Below are positions 6,159 to 14,534 of a stretch of DNA of 36,143 nucleotides, one piece after another. The notes under the pieces were generated by a model. The model did not search any database and was not told where the DNA came from. It saw only the letters and a list, made by a program, of their open reading frames with translations. This DNA comes from Trebonia sp035571275 (GTDB taxonomy: Bacteria; Actinomycetota; Actinomycetes; Streptosporangiales; Streptosporangiaceae): NCBI GenBank assembly GCA_035571275.1, contig DATMKQ010000468.1:1-36143 (forward strand), read 5' to 3'. Numbering within the stretch: position 1 is the first letter of the stretch; each line of letters begins with the position of its first letter. Both the position numbers and the translations under genes were made by a program.

Positions 6159-7820
6159 GTGGCTGCAACGTTCGTTCCCGGTCTCCAGCTCGCCCGCGAG
6201 TTCTACGCCACCACGGTCCGGCCGCTGCTTGAGGAGCAGTTCCCGCGGGTGCCCTACGCGGCCGCCCTCGTTGGCCCTGGATCTGAGGTCCTGGGCTTCG
6301 ACACCGGGCGTTCTGTCGATCATGACTGGGGTCCGCGCTTGCAGGTCTTCCTCGGCGATAGCGACGCAGAGCGCTACGCCCCGGCGATCACCGACACTCT
6401 GGCGAGCAGGCTGCCGGAGTCGTTTCGCGGCTACGGGGTCGCGTTCCCCGTCACCAGGGAAACCGACGGCATCGCCCGGCACCGCGTGGAGGTCACGAGC
6501 CTGACCGCCTGGCTGGACGGCCGCCTCGGGTTCGACCCGCGGAACGCAGTCACGCTGCTTGACTGGCTGGCCGTCCCGGCGCAGCGGCTGGCGGAGTTCA
6601 CCGGCGGGGAGGTCTTCCACGACGGACCAGGCGAGCTGACCCGCGCTCGCGCGGCCGTGGCGTGGTATCCCCACGACGTCTGGCTACACCTGCTGGCCTG
6701 CCAGTGGCAGCGCATCGGGCAGGAAGAAGGCTTCCCCGGCCGCTGTGCCGAGGCCGGCGACGACCTCGGCTCCGTCGTCGTCACCGCGCGCCTGGCCCGC
6801 GACCTGATGCGGCTGGTCTTGCTGATGCACCGGCGGTACCCGCCCTACAGCAAGTGGCTAGGCACCGCGCTCGCGCGTCTGCCCGGCATCGCCGGGCTAA
6901 CCGCGTCCTTGACCGCGGCGATATCCGCCGGCCGCTGGCCCGTCCGCCAGCAGCACCTACGCGACGCCTACGAGGCCGTCGCCGCGCGGCATAACCAACT
7001 GGGACTCACCACGCCGCTTGACACCCGCACACGCGGGTTTTATGACCGGCCGTACCAGGTCATCGGCGCGGCCAGGTTCGCCGCGGCGCTGCGCGAGGCG
7101 ATCATCGACCCGCAGGTCAGGCGGTTGCCGCTCACCGGCGCCGTCGACCAGTTCGTCGATAGTACCGACGCCGCCGCAGACCTGCGCTTCTTGCGGGCTT
7201 GCGTCCGCGCGGCCATCAGGGAATCCGGGACCAGGAGTCAAGGCACGGTGCTGATCCGCCGCGAGGACGCGGCCGACGTCAGCGCCATCTACGCCATTAC
7301 CGCCGCCGCGTTCGCCCGCCCCGGCCAGAGCCAGGGTCAGAGCCCCGGCCAGAGCCCGGGCCAGAGCACCGGCCAGAGCCCCGGCGCGGACCCGCCCGAG
7401 GCAAGGCTCGTCGACGAACTCCGGGCCGGCCCCGCCTGGCTCCCCGCGCTGTCCATGGTGGCGGTCACGCCCGCGGGCGACGTCATCGGGCACGTGCTGT
7501 GCACACGAGGGTACGTCGCCCAGACTCCCGTCCTGGGACTCGGCCCGCTTACCGTCCGGCCGGACCACCAGCGGCGCGGCGTCGGCAGCGCGCTTATGCA
7601 TGCCATCCTCGGCGCGGCCGACGCGCTCGGCGAGCCGCTTGTCGCGCTGCTCGGTGACCCCGCCTACTACGGCAGGTTCGGATTCCAGCCAAGCAGTACC
7701 TACCAGATCGTGCCCCCCAACCCGCAATGGGGACGGTACTTCCAGGTCCGCACTCTGGCCGGTTACCAGCCTTCGGTACGCGGCACGTTCGCCTACCCGG
7801 AGCCCTTCGACCGGGCCTGA
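6159..7820 (+). CDS. DUF4037 nucleotidyltransferase-like protein fused to a GNAT acetyltransferase
   Basis: A 553-residue two-domain protein. Residues ~1-345 match the DUF4037 family: GPGSEVLGFDTGRSVDHDWGP near residues 40-58 keeps the G-S...D-x-D pattern of nucleotidyltransferase-fold proteins, and WYPHDVWLHLLACQW, QEEGFPGRC and YSKWLGTALARLP are family-typical. Residues ~363-553 form a GNAT domain: VLIRREDAADVSAIYAIT, then PLTVRPDHQRRGVGSALM, the acetyl-CoA pyrophosphate-binding motif, and DPAYYGRFGF as in YhbS-type acetyltransferases. A 20-residue GQSP repeat (389-408) lies inside the acetyltransferase domain in what should be a loop. The GTG start has only a weak AGGA upstream. Neither substrate is known; the fusion suggests that nucleotidyl and acetyl transfer act on a related target. 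Confidence 0.85.
   Translation: MAATFVPGLQLAREFYATTVRPLLEEQFPRVPYAAALVGPGSEVLGFDTGRSVDHDWGPRLQVFLGDSDAERYAPAITDTLASRLPESFRGYGVAFPVTRETDGIARHRVEVTSLTAWLDGRLGFDPRNAVTLLDWLAVPAQRLAEFTGGEVFHDGPGELTRARAAVAWYPHDVWLHLLACQWQRIGQEEGFPGRCAEAGDDLGSVVVTARLARDLMRLVLLMHRRYPPYSKWLGTALARLPGIAGLTASLTAAISAGRWPVRQQHLRDAYEAVAARHNQLGLTTPLDTRTRGFYDRPYQVIGAARFAAALREAIIDPQVRRLPLTGAVDQFVDSTDAAADLRFLRACVRAAIRESGTRSQGTVLIRREDAADVSAIYAITAAAFARPGQSQGQSPGQSPGQSTGQSPGADPPEARLVDELRAGPAWLPALSMVAVTPAGDVIGHVLCTRGYVAQTPVLGLGPLTVRPDHQRRGVGSALMHAILGAADALGEPLVALLGDPAYYGRFGFQPSSTYQIVPPNPQWGRYFQVRTLAGYQPSVRGTFAYPEPFDRA
7323..7382 (+). repeat. Five tandem 12-bp repeats coding GQSP
   Basis: Five head-to-tail copies of a 12-bp unit close to GGCCAGAGCCCC fill 60 bp and stay in frame. 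They code GQSQ, GQSP, GQSP, GQST, GQSP. Relatives of this acetyltransferase have a short loop here, so the array looks like a local expansion. Confidence 0.9.
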
Positions 7821-7861
7821 CCGGACGAAGTCAGCGAAGCGGCCGTAGCGTGGCGTGAGGG

Positions 7862-7867
7862 TAGGTT
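7862..7867 (+). promoter_or_regulatory. -10 box TAGGTT before the GrpB-family gene
   Basis: TAGGTT is followed by 6 nt and then the GTG at 7874. There is no Shine-Dalgarno sequence at the right distance, so leaderless transcription is plausible. It lies in the 53-bp gap after the DUF4037-GNAT gene. Confidence 0.35.
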
Positions 7868-7873
7868 GGGCCT

Positions 7874-8419
7874 GTGGCCGATCAACATGTGGAGCTAGCG
7901 GATTATGACCCGGCTTGGGCTGACCGGTTCGCCGGGCAGCGGGTCGTGGTGGAAGGGCTGCTCCGGCCCTGGCTTTCCCGGCCGGTGGAGCACATCGGCT
8001 CGACCTCGGTTCCCGGCTTGCGGGCCAAGCCTTTGATCGACATGCTGGCGCCGGTGGGTTCCCTGCGCGAGGCCCGCGCCGCGTTGCCAGTGCTGGCAGA
8101 CGCGGGCTGGGTGTTCTGGCCGGAGGATCCGTGCGCTCACTACCGGCTGTGGCTGCTGCGGCCGCGGCCGGAGGCCCGGACCCATCACCTGCACGTGATC
8201 GAGGCGGAGCACCCGCACGCGAAGGCACTGCTGGCATTCCGGGACGCGCTGCGTACCGATGCGGGGCTGCGCGGCGAGTACGCGAGCTTGAAGGAGCGCC
8301 TCGCCCGGGAGCATCGTGACAACCGCAACGCGTACACCAACGCCAAGGCGGCCTTCGTTGAGCGGACGCTCCGGCAGGCGGGCATCGACCCGCCGTCCCG
8401 AGACCTGCTCCCGGAGTAA
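7874..8419 (+). CDS. GrpB/UPF0157 family protein (nucleotidyltransferase fold)
   Basis: A 181-residue protein with the full set of GrpB/UPF0157 marks: VELADYDPAWADRF at the start, EHIGSTSVPGLRAKPLIDML at residues ~39-58, where GSTSVPG and the following Asp are the nucleotidyltransferase-fold signature, HYRLWLLRP and THHLHVIE in the middle, and REHRDNRNAYTNAKAAFVE near the end. The family has been linked to nucleotidyl transfer, and some members are fused to CoA kinase (CoaE) in actinomycetes. The exact reaction here is unknown. The GTG start is 6 nt after a -10-like box. It follows the DUF4037-GNAT gene by 53 bp, so two nucleotidyltransferase-fold proteins lie side by side. Confidence 0.9.
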   Translation: MADQHVELADYDPAWADRFAGQRVVVEGLLRPWLSRPVEHIGSTSVPGLRAKPLIDMLAPVGSLREARAALPVLADAGWVFWPEDPCAHYRLWLLRPRPEARTHHLHVIEAEHPHAKALLAFRDALRTDAGLRGEYASLKERLAREHRDNRNAYTNAKAAFVERTLRQAGIDPPSRDLLPE

Positions 8420-8436
8420 GCGCGGCCGCCGAAGGA

Positions 8437-10539
8437 TCAAGTTTCGAGCTGCAAAACCTGCACCTTCTCGGCGAAGTGACACGCGGCCGGGTGCCCTTGC
8501 CCCCGGTCGGTCAGCGCCGGCTCTTCGGTGGCGCAGATGTCCCGCGCCTTCCAGCACCGGGTACGGAACCGGCAGCCGGACGGCGGAGATGCCGCGCTGG
8601 GCACGTCACCGGTGAGCAGTATCCGGCGGCGCCGGCGCTCCACCTCCGGGTCGGGCACCGGCACCGCGGACAGCAGCGCCTGGGTGTACGGGTGCGACGG
8701 TGTGTCGTAGACCTGGGACCTGGTGCCGGTCTCCACGATCTTGCCCAGGTACATGACGGCGACCCGGTCCGAGATGTGCCGGATCACCGACAAGTCGTGC
8801 GCGATGAACAGGTAGGAAAGTCCGAGGCGATCCTGGAGATCTTCGAGCAGGTTCACCACGTCGGCCTGAATCGAGACGTCAAGGGCGGACACCGGCTCAT
8901 CGAGCACCAGGACCTTCGGTTCAAGCGCCAGGGCCCGGGCGATGCCCACTCGTTGCCGTTGGCCGCCGGAGAACTCGTGCGGATACCGGTTGCGGTGCTC
9001 GGGGTTGAGGCCGACCAGCCGGAACAACTCGGCCACCCGGTCCGGTCCGGTCCGGCGGTCCCAGCGCTCGTGCACGTGGAGCGGTTCGGCGACGATCTCA
9101 CCCACCGGCATGCGCGGGTCGAGCGAGGCGAACGGGTCCTGAAACACCACCTGCACGTGCTGACGAAGCGGGCGCAGCTTTCGTCTGTTCAGTGTGGTCA
9201 GCTCCTGGCCCTCAAACCTCACCGAGCCCGCTGTGACCGGTAGCAACTGCAGGATCGTCCGGGCCGTGGTGGACTTCCCGCAGCCCGATTCGCCGACCAG
9301 GCCGAGGGTCTCGCGTTCGCGCAGCTCGAGTGATATCCCGCAGACGGCGTGCGCCTCGCCGACCCGACGGCGCAGCAGCCGGCCGCTGGTGATCGGATAA
9401 TGCTTGACCAGGTCGGTGACGCCGATGACCGGCTCGCCGTTGGCGCCAGGCAAGACCACAGGCAGGCCCGCGGGCAACGCCGCGGGCAACACCGCGGGCA
9501 ACGCGGCGGCGGCCGGTCCCGCCGACCGCGGCGCCAGCTGGTCCCCGGCGGCGAACAGCGGCTCGCCCGCGGCCAGCTCGCGCGACCGGTGGCAGGCCGA
9601 GCGGTGGTCAGGCGCCACCGCGAGCAACGCCGGTTCTTCCTTGCCGCAGCGCGAGATCGCCACCGGACAGCGGGGCACGAACGGGCAGCCTAGTGGCAAG
9701 CGGATCAACGATGGCGGCGCACCGGGAATCGGGCGCAACCGCGCGGAGCTGTCCACGTCCAACCTCGGCAGCGAGCCGAGCAGGCCCAGCGTGTACGGCA
9801 TCCGGGAGCGGAAGAAGATCTCGTCGACCGGGCCGGTCTCGACCGCCTTGCCCGCGTACATGACCATGACCCGATCGGCCATCCCGGCCACCACGCCCAG
9901 GTCGTGCGTGATCAGGATCATCGACGCTCCGGTCTGCTCCCGCGCGGCGCGCAGCGTCTCTAGCACTTGCGCCTGGATCGTGACGTCGAGCGCTGTAGTG
10001 GGCTCGTCGGCGATGATGACGTCCGGGTCGTTGGCCATCGCGATCGCGATCACCACCCGCTGCCGCATGCCGCCGGAGAACTCGTGCGGAAATCGCTGCG
10101 CCTGCTCGGCCGCACGCGGGATGCCTACCGCCTCGAGCAGTTCGACCGCGCGCCGATGGGCGGCTTCCTTGCCCATCTCGTGCCGGGTCCAGAGCGTCTC
10201 CGCCACCTGCCAGCCAACGGTGAACGCCGGGTTCAGCGAGCTGAGCGGGTCCTGCGGGACGTACGCGATCACGCTGCCACGCACGCGAGCCAGGTCCCGT
10301 TCCCGCAGACCGAGCAGCTCCCGGCCGGCTGACCTTACCGAGCCGACGACGATCGCGTTCTTCGCCAGCAGGCCGAGGATGGCCAACGCCACCGTGGACT
10401 TGCCCGAACCGGACTCCCCGACGATACCGAGCGTCTCACCCCGGCCAAGTCCGAACGTCAGGTTCCTGACCGCCTGGACATCGCCGTCACGAGTGCGGAA
10501 CGTGACGCTGAGGCCCTCGACCTCCAGTAGCGGGTTCAC
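8437..10539 (-). CDS. Peptide ABC transporter, two ATPase domains fused (DppD-DppF type)
   Basis: A 700-residue protein with two complete ABC ATPases. The first has Walker A GESGSGKST (41-49), signature FSGGMRQ (154-160) and Walker B VIIADEPTTALD. The second has Walker A GESGCGKST (416-424), signature FSGGQRQ and VLVLDEPVSALD. Each is followed by the Opp/Dpp C-terminal extension with four Cys (for example Cys285, 291, 298 and 316), which in this family can hold an iron-sulfur cluster. The linker at 347-365 is a Leu-Pro-Ala repeat. In most systems the two ATPases are separate proteins; the fusion fixes a one-to-one pair. The GTG start overlaps the permease stop as GTGA. It powers uptake of oligopeptides or dipeptides at the inner face of the membrane and is the last gene of the operon. 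Confidence 0.95.
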   Translation of the reverse strand: MNPLLEVEGLSVTFRTRDGDVQAVRNLTFGLGRGETLGIVGESGSGKSTVALAILGLLAKNAIVVGSVRSAGRELLGLRERDLARVRGSVIAYVPQDPLSSLNPAFTVGWQVAETLWTRHEMGKEAAHRRAVELLEAVGIPRAAEQAQRFPHEFSGGMRQRVVIAIAMANDPDVIIADEPTTALDVTIQAQVLETLRAAREQTGASMILITHDLGVVAGMADRVMVMYAGKAVETGPVDEIFFRSRMPYTLGLLGSLPRLDVDSSARLRPIPGAPPSLIRLPLGCPFVPRCPVAISRCGKEEPALLAVAPDHRSACHRSRELAAGEPLFAAGDQLAPRSAGPAAAALPAVLPAALPAGLPVVLPGANGEPVIGVTDLVKHYPITSGRLLRRRVGEAHAVCGISLELRERETLGLVGESGCGKSTTARTILQLLPVTAGSVRFEGQELTTLNRRKLRPLRQHVQVVFQDPFASLDPRMPVGEIVAEPLHVHERWDRRTGPDRVAELFRLVGLNPEHRNRYPHEFSGGQRQRVGIARALALEPKVLVLDEPVSALDVSIQADVVNLLEDLQDRLGLSYLFIAHDLSVIRHISDRVAVMYLGKIVETGTRSQVYDTPSHPYTQALLSAVPVPDPEVERRRRRILLTGDVPSAASPPSGCRFRTRCWKARDICATEEPALTDRGQGHPAACHFAEKVQVLQLET
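9468..9503. repeat. Three tandem 12-bp repeats in the ATPase linker
   Basis: Three near-identical copies of CCGCGGGCAACG on the plus strand (9468-9479, 9480-9491, 9492-9503) encode the Leu-Pro-Ala-type repeat that joins the two ATPase domains. A degenerate copy lies just before. They keep frame and change only linker length. Confidence 0.85.
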
Positions 10540-11474
10540 GAGTGCACTCGCTGGGTGGGATCGAGCGCGTCACGCAGGCCGTCCCCGATGAAGTTGATCG
10601 ACAGGATCGTGATCACGAGGAACCCCGCGGGGAAGAAGAACAGCCAGGGCAGCGAGGTCGCGGCGTCCTGCCCGCTGTTGATCAAGCTGCCCAGCGACAC
10701 CTCAGGCGGCTGTATGCCCAGCCCGAGGAAGGACAGGACCGCCTCGATCAGGAGAGCCAGCGCGACTGTCAGCGTCGCGCTGACTACGATCGGGCCGATC
10801 GCGTTCGGGATCATGTGGCGAAAGATGATCCGCCGGTCGCTGGCGCCAATGGCGTGCTGGGCCTCGATGAATTCCCGTTCCCGCAGCGCCAGGAACGCGC
10901 CGCGCACCTGCCGGGCCAGGTTCGTCCACAGCAGCAAGCCCAGGATGAGGGCGATCCAGAGCCAGCTCCCGGCCTGCTTGCTCAGCTTGTTCGCCAGCAC
11001 CAGCAAGACCACGAGCAGCGGCACCGCGAGGATCAGATCGGTGAACCGCATGAGCAGGACGTCCGCGAGCTTGCCGTAGTAGCCGGCTATCGCGCCGACC
11101 ACGGTGCCGATCGTCGTCGCGATCAGCGCCACCAGGACGGCCGTCTTGACCGATGTCGCTTCGGCCTCCATAACCTGCGCGAACAGGTCATGGCCGATCA
11201 GGTCGGTGCCGAACGGATGCTGCGCGGACGGGCCGGTAGCGAACTGCGCGGTGATCGTCGAGTAGCTGTACTGCCAGAAGACCGGCCCGATCGTGGACAG
11301 CAGCAGCAAGAGCAGGAACACGATCAGGCCAACCACGGCCAGCCGGTGATGCGCGAACCGCTCGACCGCCAGCCGGATCTGGCCACGAGACTCGATCGTG
11401 AGGCCCTGGGCCGCATCGGTGACCAGCGTGAGGGCCGGGGCAGGCGGGGTGACGTCGGACACCGGGTCAGGCAT
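10536..11474 (-). CDS. Peptide ABC transporter permease, DppC type
   Basis: A 312-residue inner-membrane permease. After a short cytoplasmic start comes the first membrane segment (VGLIVFLLLLLLSTIGPVFW), then a loop with HPFGTDLIGHDLFAQV, a hallmark of OppC/DppC proteins, and five further segments. The EAA loop that contacts the ATPase reads QHAIGASDRRIIFRHMIPNAIGP. The end, FIGDGLRDALDPTQR, is also typical of the family. I chose the ATG at 11474, which overlaps the DppB stop by 8 bp; an in-frame start at 11516 would lie deep within dppB. Its stop overlaps the ATPase start (GTGA). It forms the translocation pore with DppB. Confidence 0.95.
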   Translation of the reverse strand: MPDPVSDVTPPAPALTLVTDAAQGLTIESRGQIRLAVERFAHHRLAVVGLIVFLLLLLLSTIGPVFWQYSYSTITAQFATGPSAQHPFGTDLIGHDLFAQVMEAEATSVKTAVLVALIATTIGTVVGAIAGYYGKLADVLLMRFTDLILAVPLLVVLLVLANKLSKQAGSWLWIALILGLLLWTNLARQVRGAFLALREREFIEAQHAIGASDRRIIFRHMIPNAIGPIVVSATLTVALALLIEAVLSFLGLGIQPPEVSLGSLINSGQDAATSLPWLFFFPAGFLVITILSINFIGDGLRDALDPTQRVHS

Positions 11475-12450
11475 AGCGGATCCTCGGATCGAGCAGGCCG
11501 TAGACCAGGTCGGCAAGGATGTTGAAGACGACCACCGCGGTGCCGGCCACCATCAGCCAGCCCGATACCGCGTACACGTCCGGGCTTTCCGCGCCGGTCA
11601 GCGCGTTGTACAGGTACTGGCCCATCCCATCCCAGCTGAACACGATCTCCGTGACCAGCGCCCCGCCGATCAGTGCGGCGAAGTCGATCGCGACGACCGT
11701 GACGACCGGGATAAGCGCGTTGCGCAGCGCGTGCACGAACAGCACCCGGCGGGGCGACAGGCCCTTCGCACGAGCCAGCCGGATGTAGTCGGCATTCAGC
11801 ACGTCCAACATGGCGGCCCGCTGGAATCGGCTCCACGTGGCGTATGTGACCAGCGTCAGCGTGATCACGGGCAGCACCGCGTGCTGCACCTCGTCGACGA
11901 ACACGTTCCACGCGCCGGTGATCCCCGGGGTGCTCTCCCCGACCGTGAACAGGATCGTGTGGCCGACCGCCCGGTTCACGTCCACCGCGAGAAAGTCCTT
12001 CAGCAGCAGGGCGAGAACGAACACCGGGGTGGAAAAGAAAAGATAGGCCAGTCCTGTCGAGACGTGATCGACGGGCTTGTACTGCCGGACGGCGCTTATC
12101 ACGCCGACGATGACGCCGAGCAGCACCGACAAGATCACGGCGGGCACCACCAGCTTGACCGTGACCAGCAGCCGTTGCGCGATCTGCGGGCCGACCGGCT
12201 GACCGGTGTAGCTGTAGCCGAAGCTGCCGTGCAGCAGTCCGACGAGCCATCCCCAGTAGCGGTCAACCAGCGGCTCGTTCAGATGCAACTGCGCACCGGC
12301 GGCCGCGATCGTCGCGCGCGAAATCCCGGGTGTCGCCTGCAGCGCGGCCAGCGGGTTCCCGGACAGTGCGACCAGGATGAACACACCGAAGCTGAGCACG
12401 AGCAGGACGATGATGCCGGCGAGCACGCGGCGCAGCAGGTAAGCCCACAT
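11467..12450 (-). CDS. Peptide ABC transporter permease, DppB type
   Basis: A 327-residue permease. The N-terminus MWAYLLRRVLAGIIVLLVLSFGVFIL is the standard first helix of DppB/OppB, followed by a large periplasmic part that includes PLVDRYWGWLVGLLHGSFGYSYT, typical of the family. Further helices lead to the EAA loop ARAKGLSPRRVLFVHALRNALIP, the contact site for the ATPase. The protein ends LVYGLLDPRIRYA, again characteristic. It starts 27 bp after the binding-protein gene and ends 8 bp inside dppC, so all four genes are one operon. The gene order SBP-B-C-DF on the minus strand is canonical. Confidence 0.95.
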   Translation of the reverse strand: MWAYLLRRVLAGIIVLLVLSFGVFILVALSGNPLAALQATPGISRATIAAAGAQLHLNEPLVDRYWGWLVGLLHGSFGYSYTGQPVGPQIAQRLLVTVKLVVPAVILSVLLGVIVGVISAVRQYKPVDHVSTGLAYLFFSTPVFVLALLLKDFLAVDVNRAVGHTILFTVGESTPGITGAWNVFVDEVQHAVLPVITLTLVTYATWSRFQRAAMLDVLNADYIRLARAKGLSPRRVLFVHALRNALIPVVTVVAIDFAALIGGALVTEIVFSWDGMGQYLYNALTGAESPDVYAVSGWLMVAGTAVVVFNILADLVYGLLDPRIRYA

Positions 12451-12477
12451 CGGCCGCGCCCGCGCCCGCCGTTGGGG

Positions 12478-14202
12478 TCACGTCGCGCCCCACGCGTTCG
12501 CGTTCCACGGAATGCCGACGTTGCTGGTGTTCGGGACGATGTGCGCGAAGTTGCTCGACCAGCCGAACAGGTCCGGGTTCTGGAACAGCGGTAGCGTGGC
12601 CATGTCCGACCACAGCAACCCGTCGATCTGGTTGTAGAGGGCCGTCGCCTGGGCCGTGTTTACGCTGGTCAGCGCCTGGTCGAACAGCGTATCCACCTTC
12701 GGATCCGAATAGTGGTCCCAGTTGTTGCCGCACTCGGATGAGGTGTACGAGCAGTAGATCGACTGGTTCGCCGAGATGAACGGCGATATGACCCAGGCGA
12801 ATTCGATGATCTGGAACTCACCCTTCGGGCCGATGGTGCCGAACAGTGTGTTCGCCGTGTAGTTCTGGATGTTGATCTTGACGCCGATCGCCTTCATGTC
12901 GGCCTGGAATAGCTGCTCGATTTCCGAACGCACCTCGACGCCGCTGGTAGTCGAGATGCTCAACGTGAAGTCCTGGCCCTTCTCCGGGCCGAAGTTCGGG
13001 TGGAAGTACCCGTCCGATCCCATGGTCATGCCCGCCTGCTGCAGCAGCGACTTCGCTTTGGCCGGGTCAAAGGCGCCGTAACCGTTGTCCGTGTCGGTGT
13101 AGCCGGATTCGGTCGGCATGAAGAGGCGGTTGTTCAGCGGACCGATCGAAGTGGTCAGTGGCGACACGATGCGGGTAACCATCTCCGGCCGGTTCGTGCC
13201 GTAGGCGATCGCGTGCCGGACGCTGGACAGCGCCAGGTACGGGTTGGCCTGGTTGAAGTCCATGTGCTGGAATTCCAGCGCGGGCTGGACGGAAACCGTG
13301 AAATTCGGGATCGACTTCACGCTGTCGAGGAACGGGATCGAGGCGAGCACCGGATTGACCATGTTCACCTCGCCGTTCTGCACGGCAGGGGGTTGCTGGT
13401 CGTCGGAGAGGATGAACCTGAAGACGATCTTGCTGAGCGTGCCGGCCGGTCCCCAGTAGTGCGGGTTGCGCACCTCGACGAGGTCCTCGCCCTTGGTGTA
13501 GCTCTGGATCTCATACGGGCCGCCGGAGACCTGCACCGCCGCGCCGAAGTTCTGGAAACCGGAGTCGAAGCCAACCTTGTCCGCGATGTGCGCCGGGAGG
13601 AGCGGGTCGGCCTGGCTGAATAGCGACTGCCAGTCGCCGTACGGCTTGCTGAACACCACGGTGACCGTCTTGCCGCCGTCGGAACCGGTTACCGACGCGA
13701 TCTGGTTATAGCCCGACGTGGTATTCGGCAAGAACGGCTTGCCGCCGAGGTCCTTGAACTTGGGGTTGGCGCTCTGCGCCTGCCAGTTGTAGATGAAGTC
13801 GCTGGCGCTGATCGGCACCCCGTCGGACCACACGGCCTTCGGGTTGATCTGGTACACGATCGTCTGAGGGTTCGTCTTGACGACGCTCGCGCTGGTTACC
13901 ACCTCCGTGTTGAGTACCGGCTTGAGGTCAGGCTGGACGACGAACACTCGCGGCAGCGTCTGATCCAGGATCTCGGTGAGGACGAACTCGTTGTCGCCGG
14001 CGAGCAGCGAGTTGAAGCCGGCCACGTCCTCATCGAGGGCGAATGTCAGCGTGCCGCCGCTCGTCACCGACTTGGGCGACGATGACGGCCCCGTGCTTGA
14101 GCTACAGCCGGCCGCGATCAAGGCGGCCGCGACGACCACGGCCGCGCCGTACCACTTCCCACGGCGTGAGTCGGAACGATTCTCCGCATGAAGAATTCCC
14201 AT
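12478..14202 (-). CDS. Peptide ABC transporter substrate-binding lipoprotein (SBP_bac_5)
   Basis: A 574-residue extracellular binding lipoprotein, first gene of the operon. The signal sequence has a basic start (SRRGKWYG), a hydrophobic core and a lipobox ending at Cys33 (AALIAAGC), then a Ser/Pro/Gly-rich spacer. Mature sequence fits family 5 (peptide/nickel) binding proteins: LTFALDEDVAGFNSLL, KAVWSDGVPISASDFIYNW, VSGGPYEIQSYTKGEDLVEVRNPHYWG and SVRHAIAYGTNRPEMV. The C-terminal third has the closing lobe. It captures peptides outside the cell and delivers them to DppB/DppC. No ligand can be assigned from sequence. A promoter candidate with an 8-bp direct repeat lies about 105 bp upstream. 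Confidence 0.95.
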   Translation of the reverse strand: MGILHAENRSDSRRGKWYGAAVVVAAALIAAGCSSSTGPSSSPKSVTSGGTLTFALDEDVAGFNSLLAGDNEFVLTEILDQTLPRVFVVQPDLKPVLNTEVVTSASVVKTNPQTIVYQINPKAVWSDGVPISASDFIYNWQAQSANPKFKDLGGKPFLPNTTSGYNQIASVTGSDGGKTVTVVFSKPYGDWQSLFSQADPLLPAHIADKVGFDSGFQNFGAAVQVSGGPYEIQSYTKGEDLVEVRNPHYWGPAGTLSKIVFRFILSDDQQPPAVQNGEVNMVNPVLASIPFLDSVKSIPNFTVSVQPALEFQHMDFNQANPYLALSSVRHAIAYGTNRPEMVTRIVSPLTTSIGPLNNRLFMPTESGYTDTDNGYGAFDPAKAKSLLQQAGMTMGSDGYFHPNFGPEKGQDFTLSISTTSGVEVRSEIEQLFQADMKAIGVKINIQNYTANTLFGTIGPKGEFQIIEFAWVISPFISANQSIYCSYTSSECGNNWDHYSDPKVDTLFDQALTSVNTAQATALYNQIDGLLWSDMATLPLFQNPDLFGWSSNFAHIVPNTSNVGIPWNANAWGAT

Positions 14203-14534
14203 GACGACCTCCGCGGGTCAACCGCTGTCCCCGAATGATCTGCCTATCTTCGAGTCCGCGCCGCCGAGCCGACTTTGTCCAGACGGGACCGCAAGATCGC
14301 TACCATTCTGTAATCACAATGTAATCATCGATCAAATGAGTTACAGTGTGGCGCTGGTGACTCGCTGAAGGGTCGGCCGAGGTCACGGATTCCGCTGACC
14401 GCACATGAGTCACGCCCATCCGTTCGGTATCAAAGATGACTTTTCCGAACGGCCCCGGCGATCCTGCCGCACCAGATGAATGTCCCGTCCAGCTTGCGGT
14501 AGCCCGATGAACGGGACATTCATCGATCCTGCCG
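14203..14534. other. Intergenic region upstream of the peptide transporter
   Basis: These 332 bp hold no convincing gene. They contain the promoter candidate of the transporter operon, the TGTAATCA direct repeat (14309-14316 and 14320-14327, 11-bp period), and a palindromic element with flanking direct repeats at 14459-14535. The part near 14300-14345 is clearly more A+T rich than the surroundings. Confidence 0.7.
14307..14335 (-). promoter_or_regulatory. Promoter candidate of the peptide transporter operon
   Basis: On the minus strand TTGATC (14335-14330) and TACAGA (14312-14307) are separated by 17 nt, the best sigma-70-type spacing in the region. The transcript would begin near 14300 with a leader of about 98 nt. 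Two direct TGTAATCA repeats, 11 bp apart, overlap the -10 box and spacer and may bind a regulator. Confidence 0.45.

Noticed and set aside
5754..6674. A 306-residue minus-strand reading frame ending at the PLDc_N-like stop
   Set aside because: Its first two-thirds are antisense to the DUF4037 gene and lack coding character; only the last 87 residues are a credible protein.
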